Origin: Phycisphaerales bacterium
Lineage (GTDB): Bacteria > Planctomycetota > Phycisphaerae > Tepidisphaerales > Tepidisphaeraceae
Reading direction: 5' to 3'
Assembly (NCBI GenBank): GCA_020853095.1
Contig: JADYZN010000007.1
Location: 1 to 64,000 of the forward strand
Length of the DNA stretch: 64,000 nucleotides
Shown: positions 7,715-15,902 of the stretch, in pieces
Layout: every line of letters begins with the position of its first letter
Numbering within the stretch: position 1 is the first letter of the stretch
Made by a program: the position numbers and the translations under genes
The notes under the pieces: model-generated
Told to the model about the DNA's origin: nothing
Seen by the model: only the letters and a program-made list of their open reading frames with translations
The model's database searches: none

Positions 7715-7999
7715 ATGCCGGCCACGGGACCACATTGTCCGTTTCTCAACCGTTCCGATGCGCGGTGCGGGGATCATTTTCGGCTGGATCATCTGCAACA
7801 TGCGTACAAGTACTGCTTTGACCGCTACGCCGCGTGCCCGGTTTATCTGGAACTGCTGGTGGAACGGCGGGTGCGCCGAAATATCTCCGTGGGGGTGAGC
7901 CATGAACCAGAAGTTGAACCGGTCAAGGTCACGGTCCGCCGTCGAAACCACCAATCGCTCGCCGCGAGCGAGGCCGTTTCTGCTGGAACTGGCGTCTGA
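7715..7999 (+). CDS. Four-cysteine mini-protein of the terminase cassette
   Basis: A 94-residue protein with a compact N-terminal motif: C8-P-F-L-N, C18, C34 and C41-P-x-Y, embedded in HFRLDHLQHAYKYCFDRYAACP. Four regularly placed cysteines suggest a zinc or Fe-S site. I believe similar short CPFLN...CPxY proteins occur in other bacteria, but cannot name the family. The start is ATG 7715 with AGGA four bases upstream. The C-terminal half is basic and overlaps the Xer gene by 98 bp in another frame, so the functional part may end near residue 55. It follows the terminase gene by 57 bp and is probably in the same transcript. Confidence 0.6.
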   Translation: MPATGPHCPFLNRSDARCGDHFRLDHLQHAYKYCFDRYAACPVYLELLVERRVRRNISVGVSHEPEVEPVKVTVRRRNHQSLAASEAVSAGTGV

Positions 8000-8837
8000 G
8001 CGGGGGCTTGCGGACAATTCCATCCACGCCTATCGACGCGATCTGGAAGACCTCGACCGATTCCTGGAATCGCGCGGCAAAAATCCTGAAACCGCGGACG
8101 TGGACGACTACCGCGGCTATCTGCAGGACCAGACCCGACGGCACAAAAGCACCCGCACGGTCGCCAGGCGGCTGGCGGCGATCCGCATTTTTTTGCGATT
8201 TCTGGCGGCGCAGGGACAGGACACGGCGCTGATTCTCCAGCAGTTGGAACGTCCCAAGCCGGAGCGGTCATTGCCCAGGATTCTGAGCCGGGCGCAGGTC
8301 AATCAGCTCATCGGCGCGCCCAATCCCAAATCGATGCTTTTTTCGCGGGATGTGGCGATCCTGGAGCTGCTGTACGCCAGCGGCCTGCGCGCCAGCGAAT
8401 TGTGCGAGTTGAAATTGCGCGACGTCAACCTGACCGTTGGATGCGTTCGCGTGCTGGGCAAGGGCGCCAAGGAGCGGATCGTCCCCATGGGCCGGGCGGC
8501 GGCCGAGGCAATGGAGCGATACCTGCTGGATTGCAGGCCAAAACTGGAAAAATCCCCCGGCGAGCTGGTGTTTCTCTCCCGCACCGGCAAGCCGCTGGAA
8601 CGGGTCGCGTTGTGGATGCTGGTCGAGAAATACGGTCGATCCAGCGGGTTGCTCAATGACGTTTCGCCCCACGTCCTGCGGCATTGTTTCGCCACCCATC
8701 TGCTGGGCGGCGGCGCGGACCTGCGAATCGTGCAGGAATTGCTGGGCCACAGCGACATCAGCACCACGCAAATCTACACGCACGTCGATCAGTCGCGGCT
8801 GAAGTCGATTCATCAGAAATTTCATCCGCGGCGGTAG
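7902..8837 (+). CDS. xerD: Tyrosine recombinase XerC/XerD
   Basis: A 311-residue site-specific recombinase of normal Xer length. The N-terminal SAM-like DNA-binding domain covers about 25-110. The catalytic set is complete: R163 (ASGLRASEL), the lysine of the GKGAKER hairpin (187-190), H257 and R260 (HVLRHCFATHLL), H283 (LGHSD) and nucleophile Y292 (TTQIYTH). Xer proteins resolve chromosome dimers at dif with FtsK. Whether this is the housekeeping enzyme or belongs to the cassette is open: it overlaps the Cys4 gene by 98 bp and is probably co-transcribed. The start ATG 7902 follows GGGGTGA. XerC and XerD cannot be told apart here. Confidence 0.92.
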   Translation: MNQKLNRSRSRSAVETTNRSPRARPFLLELASERGLADNSIHAYRRDLEDLDRFLESRGKNPETADVDDYRGYLQDQTRRHKSTRTVARRLAAIRIFLRFLAAQGQDTALILQQLERPKPERSLPRILSRAQVNQLIGAPNPKSMLFSRDVAILELLYASGLRASELCELKLRDVNLTVGCVRVLGKGAKERIVPMGRAAAEAMERYLLDCRPKLEKSPGELVFLSRTGKPLERVALWMLVEKYGRSSGLLNDVSPHVLRHCFATHLLGGGADLRIVQELLGHSDISTTQIYTHVDQSRLKSIHQKFHPRR

Positions 8838-8850
8838 CTCGCATTGCCCG

Positions 8851-8878
8851 TTTACGGTTGCGGACAAGCGAGTACAAT
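8851..8878 (+). promoter_or_regulatory. Promoter of the GH57 gene
   Basis: TTTACG (8851-8856), a 16-bp spacer and TACAAT (8873-8878) lie in the 70-bp gap between the Xer gene and the GH57 start at 8908. TACAAT recurs as a -10 box elsewhere in the window (12427), which supports it as a housekeeping promoter form in this genome. Confidence 0.5.
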
Positions 8879-8907
8879 GACGTTTCAAAATTTGTCGAGA
8901 ATCCGCC

Positions 8908-10083
8908 ATGGCGTCAATCTGCTTCTATTTCCAGGTGCATCAACCGTTCCGGTTGCGGCGATACAGCGTTTTCGACACCGACCGGCATTATTTCGACGAT
9001 CACAAGAACGGGGAAATCTGCCGCAAGGTGGCCCACAAATGTTATCTGCCGGCCAACCGGATGATGCTGGAGACGATCAAGCGCCACGAGGGTCGGTTTC
9101 GCGTCGCCTATTCGATCACCGGCGCGGCGCTCGAGCAGTTTGAGCAGTACACGCCGGAAGTCATGGAGACGCTGTCGCAGCTCAATGCGACCGGGTGCGT
9201 CGAGTTTTTGAACGAGACGTATTATCACTCGCTGTCGTTTTTGTATTCGCGCGAGGAATTCCGGGCGCAGGTGGAGTTGCATCGGAACAAGATCAAGAGC
9301 TTGTTCGGCCAGGAACCGAGGGTTTTTCGCAACACCGAACTGATCTACAACAACGACCTGGCGCATTTTGTCAGTCACATGGGATATGATGCGATTCTGG
9401 CCGAGGGGGCGGATCAGATCCTGGGTTTTCGCAGTCCCAATTTCATCTATCGCCCGCCGCACGCGCCCAAGCTGAAGATGCTGCTGAAAAATTACCGGCT
9501 CAGCGACGACATCGCGTTTCGTTTTTCCAACCGCGAGTGGGAACAATGGCCTTTGACGGCCGAAAAATTCAGCAAGTGGATCAACCAGATCAACGGCAAC
9601 GGGTTTGTCTGCAACCTGTTCATGGATTACGAAACCTTCGGCGAACACCAGTGGGCGGACACGGGGATTTTTGATTTTCTACGACATCTGCCCGGTGAGG
9701 TGTTGAAACATCCGGACAACAATTTCCTGACTCCATCGCAGGTGTGCGACCAGTACGAGCCGGCCGGCGAGATCGACGTGCCGCACATGATCTCATGGGC
9801 CGACACCGAGCGCGACCTGTCGGCGTGGCTGGGCAATGCGATGCAATCCAACGCCCTGCACGAGCTGTACAAGCTGGAAGGGGCGCTCAAGGAAAAGGGT
9901 GATGAGCAGTTGCTGGCCGACTGGCGAAAGCTGACGACCAGCGATCATTTCTATTACATGTGCACCAAATATTGGTCGGACGGCGACGTCCACAAGTATT
10001 TCAGCCCGTACGAAAGTCCGTACGACAGCTACATCAATTTCATGAACGTGCTGGACAACATCCAGACCCGCATGCGGGAATGA
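8908..10083 (+). CDS. Glycoside hydrolase family 57 (alpha-amylase/glucanotransferase type)
   Basis: A 391-residue cytoplasmic enzyme acting on alpha-1,4-glucans such as glycogen. Family 57 marks are the N-terminal CFYFQVHQPFR, the conserved region GCVEFLNETYYHSL, the nucleophile region FRNTELIYNND with E144, and MDYETFGEH with D240 as the likely acid/base. The barrel is followed by a helical C-terminal part. No signal peptide is present. Short GH57 members of about 400 residues are alpha-amylase-like and often sit near glycogen genes; none is adjacent here. The precise specificity (hydrolase or transferase) cannot be read from the sequence. Confidence 0.9.
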   Translation: MASICFYFQVHQPFRLRRYSVFDTDRHYFDDHKNGEICRKVAHKCYLPANRMMLETIKRHEGRFRVAYSITGAALEQFEQYTPEVMETLSQLNATGCVEFLNETYYHSLSFLYSREEFRAQVELHRNKIKSLFGQEPRVFRNTELIYNNDLAHFVSHMGYDAILAEGADQILGFRSPNFIYRPPHAPKLKMLLKNYRLSDDIAFRFSNREWEQWPLTAEKFSKWINQINGNGFVCNLFMDYETFGEHQWADTGIFDFLRHLPGEVLKHPDNNFLTPSQVCDQYEPAGEIDVPHMISWADTERDLSAWLGNAMQSNALHELYKLEGALKEKGDEQLLADWRKLTTSDHFYYMCTKYWSDGDVHKYFSPYESPYDSYINFMNVLDNIQTRMRE

Positions 10084-10111
10084 TGGATGGGGCGTGATTC
10101 GGCCGGATGTT

Positions 10112-10978
10112 TCAGGCCGCGTGCCGGAACAAACCGGTGGTGGGCCGTCCGATGAGGTTCATCAGACGCTTTTCCAGCGGCGGATGGGTTTGAAAAAGCT
10201 GCGCGACCGATTGCATGACGTTGAGCGGCTCGATGATGAACATGCTGTTGAAGGCGGGGTTGACGTCCAGGGGAATGCGCCGGGAGGCGAGATTGATTTT
10301 TTCAAGGGCCGTTGCGAGCCACATGGGGTTGCCGCACAATTCGGCGCCGGCCTTGTCGGCGTTGAATTCGCGCGACCGGCTGATGGCGGCTTGAATCAGG
10401 CCGGCCGCCAGCGGACCAAGCAGCATGACCAAAAGGCCGGCGATCGGATTGACCGATTCACCCTCATCGTCGCGCCCGCCGCCGCCCCACATGAACATGT
10501 AACCGAGCATGCTGATGGCGCCGCCGATGGTGGCGGCGACGGATTGAATCAAAATGTCGCGGTGACGGACGTGGGCCAGTTCGTGCGCCATGACGCCGGT
10601 CAGTTCGTTGCGATCCAGCAGTTGCAAAATGCCCTCGGTGGCACAGACGGCGGCGTGATTGGGACCGCGTCCGGTGGCGAAGGCGTTGGGGGCGGGCGTC
10701 GGCGAAACGTAGACGCGCGGCATGGGAAGGTTGCCGCGCTGCGCGAGGCCGGCGACGATCTGATACAACTCGTGGTCCGGGCCGACTTCCTGAGCCCGCA
10801 TGGAGGCCAGGGCGATTTTGTCGCTGAAAAAATACCCCGCGAAATTCATGGCGGCGGCGAAAAACAGGGCGATGACCACGCCCTGGCGGCCGCCCAGAAG
10901 ATGGCCGGCGAACAGGATCAGCGCGGTCAACAGGCCCATCAGGACGGCGGTTTTGACGTTGTTGTAGAACTTGCTCAT
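10112..10978 (-). CDS. htpX: Membrane zinc metalloprotease HtpX
   Basis: M48-family protease that degrades misfolded membrane proteins. The 288-residue protein has two N-terminal membrane helices (about 12-30 and 34-50), the zinc motif H132-E-L-A-H136 in VMAHELAHVRHRD, further hydrophobic segments near 150 and 190, and the third ligand region SREFNADKAG. The length is typical. It converges with the GH57 gene (28-bp gap) and diverges from the TolB-like gene at 11088. Its own promoter is probably in the 109-bp divergent gap. Confidence 0.95.
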   Translation of the reverse strand: MSKFYNNVKTAVLMGLLTALILFAGHLLGGRQGVVIALFFAAAMNFAGYFFSDKIALASMRAQEVGPDHELYQIVAGLAQRGNLPMPRVYVSPTPAPNAFATGRGPNHAAVCATEGILQLLDRNELTGVMAHELAHVRHRDILIQSVAATIGGAISMLGYMFMWGGGGRDDEGESVNPIAGLLVMLLGPLAAGLIQAAISRSREFNADKAGAELCGNPMWLATALEKINLASRRIPLDVNPAFNSMFIIEPLNVMQSVAQLFQTHPPLEKRLMNLIGRPTTGLFRHAA

Positions 10979-11056
10979 CGGAGGGGTGTATATACAAAAA
11001 CCGGTCCAAAGGGGAAATTAGAAATTCCCAAAAAGATTCAACCTCGAATTACAGGC

Positions 11057-11078
11057 TATAATATAAGGTGAAAGGAGG
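11057..11078 (+). promoter_or_regulatory. TATAAT box and strong ribosome binding site
   Basis: A perfect TATAAT (11057-11062) lies 25 bp before the gene at 11088, with no good -35 box upstream. AAAGGAGG (11071-11078) is a near-perfect Shine-Dalgarno sequence nine bases before the ATG. The leader is very short. Confidence 0.55.
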
Positions 11079-11087
11079 ATCGACATC

Positions 11088-11807
11088 ATGCGATGGATGG
11101 GATGGGGATTGGTGGTGTTGTGGAGCGCGGTCTGTCTTGGCTCGCCGACGACCCGGCCGGCGAAGGTGCGCATCGGCGTGATGCCCTTCGCGGCGATCGG
11201 GCCGGCCGGCGGGCATGAATGGATGGGCAAGGCGATTCAACAAAGCCTGATCGCGGATTTGTCACGGATGGACGGAGTGCGGGCGATGGAGATGTCGTCG
11301 CGTCAACAGGCGAGCGAGGTGGATTGGGTGGTGGAAGGGGAATTTCAGATTCTTGGGCCTGATTTGCGCATTACCGGGCAGGTAATCGAATCGGCCGGCG
11401 GCGACGTGATCGGTGGAATCAAAACCAGTGGCGGAGTGCGTGATCTGTTCGCGCTGGAAGATGCGGCGGGGATGCAGATCAAACGGATGATCAATCCACC
11501 CGTAACAACAAACCAATCCGTCGCGCGGCCGGAGATTGAACCGCCGACCGATGTTCGGCTGGGCCGATATGCGTTGAGGCCATACGAAGGCTCGGCGTTG
11601 CAGCGCGCGGTGAACGGCGACGGGGTGATCGACCGTTATCAAAGCCAACAGTCCTATTACGAACGATACATGCTGGGCTGGCCGGGGATCGGTTATGGAT
11701 ATGGCTATGGCAGTGCGCCATACGGGCCATATGGGTATGGCGTGCCGGTGTATGGATGGCGGCATTTCGGGGCCTGCCGGGTGGATCGACATGCGTGGCG
11801 GCGATGA
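11088..11807 (+). CDS. Secreted TolB/FlgO-like domain protein with Gly/Tyr tail
   Basis: A 239-residue exported protein. Residues 1-19 are a signal peptide ending near CLGSPTTRP. Residues about 25-130 (KVRIGVMPFAAIGPA, then MGKAIQQSLIADLSRMDG, later VDWVVEGEFQILG) have the alternating strand/helix pattern of the TolB N-terminal/FlgO-type domain found in periplasmic and adenylate-cyclase-associated proteins. The C-terminal 50 residues are rich in Gly-Tyr-Pro repeats. The function is unknown; a periplasmic or outer-membrane-associated role is inferred from the signal peptide. The last 20 residues are unusually basic. Confidence 0.75.
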   Translation: MRWMGWGLVVLWSAVCLGSPTTRPAKVRIGVMPFAAIGPAGGHEWMGKAIQQSLIADLSRMDGVRAMEMSSRQQASEVDWVVEGEFQILGPDLRITGQVIESAGGDVIGGIKTSGGVRDLFALEDAAGMQIKRMINPPVTTNQSVARPEIEPPTDVRLGRYALRPYEGSALQRAVNGDGVIDRYQSQQSYYERYMLGWPGIGYGYGYGSAPYGPYGYGVPVYGWRHFGACRVDRHAWRR

Positions 11808-11848
11808 GGGTTTGACGGATTGGCGGCCGGCGTCGATCATGTCGCCCC

Positions 11849-12370
11849 ATGACAAAAGAACAACTGGCCAAACGGATCGCGGAAGTGTCGCTGTTGCGGG
11901 GGGAATTCACGCTGCGCAGCGGGCGAAAGAGCAACTATTACCTGGACAAGTACCGGTTTGAAACCCAGCCGGACGTGCTCAAGGCGCTGGGGGAATTGTT
12001 CGCCAAACACGTCGGCCCGAAGGTGGACCGCATCGCCGGCGCGGAACTGGGTGCGGTTCCGTTGGCGGCGGCGGCCAGCATGGCCAGCGGCAAGCCGTGC
12101 GTGTTCATCCGCAACCAGAAAAAGGATTACGGCACGGCCAAACAGGTTGAAGGCGTGTTGAACGCCGGCGAAACCGTGCTGATCGTGGAGGATGTGCTGA
12201 CCACCGGCGGGCAGGTGCTGGAGGCGGCCAAAGTGCTCAAAGACCTCGGGATGAAGATCGAAAAAATCGTCGCGGTGATCGACCGTCAGGAAGGGGCCAG
12301 GGAAAATATCGAAGGGGCGGGGCTGGTGTTCGAGGCGCTGTTCACGACAACCGATCTGGGAGTTCGTTGA
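11849..12370 (+). CDS. pyrE: Orotate phosphoribosyltransferase
   Basis: Fifth step of de novo pyrimidine synthesis: orotate plus PRPP to OMP. The 173-residue protein shows FTLRSGRKSNYYLD at the N-terminus, the orotate-side GAELGAVPLA, and the PRPP-binding motif VLIVEDVLTTGGQ (about 109-121). It follows the TolB-like gene by 41 bp on the same strand. The partner enzyme PyrF is encoded 6.4 kb downstream, not adjacent. The length is slightly short but normal for bacterial PyrE. Confidence 0.95.
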   Translation: MTKEQLAKRIAEVSLLRGEFTLRSGRKSNYYLDKYRFETQPDVLKALGELFAKHVGPKVDRIAGAELGAVPLAAAASMASGKPCVFIRNQKKDYGTAKQVEGVLNAGETVLIVEDVLTTGGQVLEAAKVLKDLGMKIEKIVAVIDRQEGARENIEGAGLVFEALFTTTDLGVR

Positions 12371-12403
12371 CGTTTCGATGCGCGGATGACAGACGGAAAT
12401 TTC

Positions 12404-12432
12404 TTTTCAATTTCAGCCTCGGGATTTACAAT
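12404..12432 (+). promoter_or_regulatory. Promoter of the DUF485/symporter operon
   Basis: TTTTCA (12404-12409), a 17-bp spacer and TACAAT (12427-12432) stand between pyrE and the DUF485 gene. Spacing is ideal and both boxes match four or five of six consensus positions. Confidence 0.5.
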
Positions 12433-12487
12433 CCGCCAACGCGGGGCGACGGCCTCGCGACGTTGAAATTCGCCGGGAGATCAGGTC

Positions 12488-12730
12488 ATGGGCGACAAGC
12501 CATCCAATCAACAGGCGGGGACAAATCGGGCCGGCCGGATCGGACTGATGCTGTTCGCGGTGTACGTCCTGTTCTACGCGGGATTCATGGGCCTGAGCGC
12601 CTTTGCGCCGCAGGTGATGTCTTCTCGTCCGCTGGGCGGGGTGAACCTGGCGATTGATTATGGAATGGGGTTGATCATCGGGGCGTTTGCGCTGGCGCTG
12701 CTGTACATGGCGTTGGCGCGCAAATCCTGA
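12488..12730 (+). CDS. DUF485 membrane protein
   Basis: An 80-residue protein with two membrane helices (about 20-40 and 54-75) separated by a short loop. Size, topology and position directly ahead of an SSS-family symporter match DUF485 (YjcH), which accompanies the acetate permease ActP in E. coli. It is presumably an accessory subunit or regulator of that transporter. The gap to the symporter gene is 27 bp. Confidence 0.85.
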   Translation: MGDKPSNQQAGTNRAGRIGLMLFAVYVLFYAGFMGLSAFAPQVMSSRPLGGVNLAIDYGMGLIIGAFALALLYMALARKS

Positions 12731-12757
12731 ACACGTTGGCGCATTTGAGGGCCGTGC

Positions 12758-14656
12758 ATGCTCTATAGCACTTCCGCCGGGGCGATCTCGATCTTCCTGT
12801 TTTTTGTCGCCGTGGTGCTGGGGTTGTCGTTTTATCTGGGCCGAAAGGCCAAAAGCGCCAAGGGATATTACGCCGCCCACGGTCAGATCGGCTGGTTCGT
12901 CAATGGGATCGCCTTCGCGGGGGATTATCTGTCGGCCGCCAGTTTTCTGGGCATCTGCGGGATGATCGCCTTTTACGGATACGATGGATTTCTGTATTCC
13001 ATCGGATACCTGGCCGGGTGGATCGTGGCGCTGTTCGTCATCGCCGAGCCGATCAAACGGCTGGGCAAATTCACCTTCGCCGACGCGATGGATGCACGTT
13101 TCAATTCGCGCGGCATCAAGCTGGCGGTGGCGATCTCGACGTTGATCGTGTCGGTGTTTTACCTGATCCCGCAGATGGTGGGGGCCGGGGCGCTGGTTCG
13201 ACCGCTGCTGGGGTTGCGGTATGAATGGGGCGTGCTGCTGGTGGGGATCACGGTGACGCTGATCGTCGTCACCGCCGGCATGGTCAGCACGACCTGGGTG
13301 CAGTTCATCAAAGGTTCGCTGCTGGTCATCTTCTGCGCGATCCTGGTGGGGATGATTCTGAAACGGGGACTGGTGGAAAAGTCGGCCGGGGTAATCGAGA
13401 TGGACCGGCCGGTGACATCGGCGGCGATGGCCCCGCAAGGGGGCTGGGTTGGCAAACCTTATCTGCGCACCCCGCAGAGCAACGGCCGGATCGCCACCTA
13501 TCGAATCGCTTCAACGACGGATGGAAAAACGACCTATACCCTGGCGCAAACCCTGACCAAAACGCCTGATGGGCAAACCCTGGTCAATGGCCTGCCGCAA
13601 AATGAACACAACGACCTGCAATCGGTCGGAACCATCGCCGACCTGCCGGGAGATCAAAAACAGACCGGCCCGCTGGGACCGATGTCGTTCCTCTCCACGC
13701 TGCACGACTCGACGATCATCACCTGGGCCAAAGAGAAGATCACCGAGGCCGATGGAACCTGGACGATGGTTTATTATCAGGTCGCCAAAAAAGGATCGGA
13801 CCTGCTGGCACCGGGCGCTTCGCCCACGTTTTCGGGGGTGCGGTCGGCGTCGATCAGCAAGAAGCTCGACTTCATCTCCCTGATGCTGGCGCTGTTTTGC
13901 GGCACGGCGTCATTGCCGCATATTTTGATCCGCTATTACACCGTCAAGGACCAGTCGGCCGCCCGCAAAAGCACCGTGGTCGGCATCGCCGCGATCGGAT
14001 TTTTCTACGTTCTGACGCTGTACCTGGGGCTGGGGGCGATGACCAGCGGGGCGCTGGACCCGACCGATTCCAACATGGCCGCCCCGCTGTTGGCCAGGAG
14101 TTTCAGCAACACGCTGTTCGCGATCATCTCGGCGATCGCCTTCACGACGGTGCTGGGGACGGTGTCGGGCCTGATCATGGCCGGCGCGGGGGCGGTGGCG
14201 CATGATCTGATGGAAAATTTCTTCCGGATGAAGATGGATGACCATCAGAAGGTCTTTTACGGCAAACTGGTGGCGGTGCTGCTGGGGGCGGGGGCGATGG
14301 GGCTGGGGATCGCGTTCCAGAAGATCAACGTGACGTTCCTGGTCGGTTGGGCGTTCAACATCGCCGCCAGCGCCAATTTGCCGGCGCTGGTGATGCTCCT
14401 GTTCTGGAAGCGCACCACGTCCAAAGGCATCACCGCGGCCGTCGCGGTGGGGATGATCTCCAGCCTCGCGTGGATTTTGCTCTCCCGGCAGGCCTATTCG
14501 GAGGTGTACAACATTGATCCCAACCGCTCGATCATCCCCTTCTCCCAACCGGCGCTGGTGACGATCCCGCTGGGGTTCGTGGTGCTGGTGGCGGTGTCGT
14601 TGCTGACCAAAAAGAACGCCCGGCCGGCCGAATCCACCGTGCTGGCCGGTGAATAA
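12758..14656 (+). CDS. Sodium:solute symporter, ActP/acetate permease-like
   Basis: A 632-residue SSS-family transporter with about 13 membrane helices. The first helix region, SFYLGRKAKSAKGYYAAHGQIG, and GIAFAGDYLSAASFLGICGM are typical of the ActP branch. A hydrophilic domain of about 150 residues (roughly 215-360) interrupts the helices and makes the protein longer than E. coli ActP (about 549); I do not recognise it. Pairing with DUF485 supports monocarboxylate uptake, but the substrate is not proven. It ends 147 bp before the PrsW-like gene. Confidence 0.88.
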   Translation: MLYSTSAGAISIFLFFVAVVLGLSFYLGRKAKSAKGYYAAHGQIGWFVNGIAFAGDYLSAASFLGICGMIAFYGYDGFLYSIGYLAGWIVALFVIAEPIKRLGKFTFADAMDARFNSRGIKLAVAISTLIVSVFYLIPQMVGAGALVRPLLGLRYEWGVLLVGITVTLIVVTAGMVSTTWVQFIKGSLLVIFCAILVGMILKRGLVEKSAGVIEMDRPVTSAAMAPQGGWVGKPYLRTPQSNGRIATYRIASTTDGKTTYTLAQTLTKTPDGQTLVNGLPQNEHNDLQSVGTIADLPGDQKQTGPLGPMSFLSTLHDSTIITWAKEKITEADGTWTMVYYQVAKKGSDLLAPGASPTFSGVRSASISKKLDFISLMLALFCGTASLPHILIRYYTVKDQSAARKSTVVGIAAIGFFYVLTLYLGLGAMTSGALDPTDSNMAAPLLARSFSNTLFAIISAIAFTTVLGTVSGLIMAGAGAVAHDLMENFFRMKMDDHQKVFYGKLVAVLLGAGAMGLGIAFQKINVTFLVGWAFNIAASANLPALVMLLFWKRTTSKGITAAVAVGMISSLAWILLSRQAYSEVYNIDPNRSIIPFSQPALVTIPLGFVVLVAVSLLTKKNARPAESTVLAGE

Positions 14657-14715
14657 ACCCGCCGGTTGGCCGGAGAGGCGCGGGTGGAATGTCGTCCGAA
14701 GGCGGAAAAATTATT

Positions 14716-14759
14716 TTGACTTGAACCTAACGATGCGGGTATTTTGCGCATCTGTTAGG
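14716..14759 (+). promoter_or_regulatory. Promoter with palindrome over the -10 region
   Basis: TTGACT (14716-14721), 18 bp, TATTTT (14740-14745). An inverted repeat with arms CCTAACGATGCG (14726-14737) and CGCATCTGTTAGG (14747-14759, one bulged base) surrounds the -10 box. The stem could act as an operator or as an RNA hairpin; there is no T-run after it, so it is not a good terminator for the symporter gene. It would drive the gene at 14804. Confidence 0.55.
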
Positions 14760-14803
14760 GTGTGGATCGCATGTCGAACACGTTTTAATTAGGGAGACAG
14801 GCC

Positions 14804-15817
14804 ATGTTTCATGCCGGTGCGAATGCCACGGCGTTGTGGGTCGCGGTCATCGTGGCGATCATTTATCTGATCCTGGTCCGACTGGCGGACATGAACGAAA
14901 AAGAGCCGTTGTGGGCGGTGGCGGTGGTCTTTTTGTTCGGGTTCGTCGGGGCGATCATCCTGATGTTCGCGGTCGATTCGATCACGCTCGAATTCAACGT
15001 CTGGGCCTCGGCCATCTGGGAGGAGGTCGTTCGCTTCCTGGCGTTGTTCGCCGGCATGCTGGCATTGAACGCCTTTGCCCAGTCGCGCGGCTGGAGCGAG
15101 ATGGGGGGAATGATGGATGGCATCGTCTACGGCGCCACGGCCGGGCTGGGTTTCGCGGTGGGACAGTCGTTTGTCCATGATGTGATGATGCCCGCGCACG
15201 CCGGCCCGCTGGCGGCGGTGATGGCGCCGAGCTTTGGGACGCTGGTCTGGACGACCGCCCTCAAGGGGCTGGCCGATGGGTTGTTCGGGGCGATCATGGG
15301 GGCGTTCTTCGGGGCGGCGGCCTATCGTCACACCGCCATCGAGCGGATCATTTACCCCATCGTCGGGCTGATCGTGGCGATCGCGGCCCATTACGGCTAT
15401 CGCAACCTGGCGTATGGCAACGCCCTGGGCGGTTCCAACGGCATGATCCGGCTCTGGATCGCGCTGCTGATCCCGCTGGCCTTTATCGTGGCGTTGATCA
15501 TCTATTCGCTGGCGTGGGAAAAACACGCCATCCGCGAGGAACTGGCCGGCGAGGCCGACGGCGGCACGGTCACCGGCGACGAGTTGGCGATCCTGGGCGG
15601 AACGGCCGCCCGCAAAAGCCGATACCTGGGAATGCTTCTGTCGGGCCGATATCGCGATTACGTCGCCTCGCGTGCCCTGGCCAACTGGCAGGTGGAACTG
15701 GCGATGACCAAGCGAAGGCTTGGCCGTGAACAGGACCCCCGACGCCGGCAGATGCTGGAGGCCGAGGTGGGCCGGATCCGCCAGACCATTCTTCGCGCCA
15801 AGGCGCAGAAGCCGTAA
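14804..15817 (+). CDS. PrsW-like intramembrane protease family protein
   Basis: A 337-residue protein with about eight membrane helices and a cytoplasmic basic C-terminus. The N-terminal DMNEKEPLW, the glutamate pair E73-E74 (IWEEVVRF) and DGIVYGATAGLGFAVGQ match the PrsW family. In PrsW proteins the GFA segment normally supplies a glutamate (GFAxxE); here that position is Gln, so activity is questionable. The last 75 residues form a charged, probably coiled-coil tail. It has its own promoter with a palindrome. PrsW cleaves anti-sigma factors in Bacillus; no anti-sigma gene is nearby. Confidence 0.75.
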   Translation: MFHAGANATALWVAVIVAIIYLILVRLADMNEKEPLWAVAVVFLFGFVGAIILMFAVDSITLEFNVWASAIWEEVVRFLALFAGMLALNAFAQSRGWSEMGGMMDGIVYGATAGLGFAVGQSFVHDVMMPAHAGPLAAVMAPSFGTLVWTTALKGLADGLFGAIMGAFFGAAAYRHTAIERIIYPIVGLIVAIAAHYGYRNLAYGNALGGSNGMIRLWIALLIPLAFIVALIIYSLAWEKHAIREELAGEADGGTVTGDELAILGGTAARKSRYLGMLLSGRYRDYVASRALANWQVELAMTKRRLGREQDPRRRQMLEAEVGRIRQTILRAKAQKP

Positions 15818-15902
15818 GTCAATCGAATCTCAACGTTCTTGTTCTTGAAAGATCAATGAATCAACCGGTTCCATCCGGACCGATCGTACAAGGGAGATGG
15901 CA

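Noticed and set aside
7572-7898. 108-residue plus-strand open frame around the Cys4 gene
   Set aside because: Overlaps the end of the terminase gene and the Cys4 gene in another frame; the Cys4 frame has the better start signal and a patterned motif.
3653-8837. Complete prophage
   Set aside because: No portal, capsid, tail, lysis or replication genes, no attachment-site duplication noticed; flanks are core genes.
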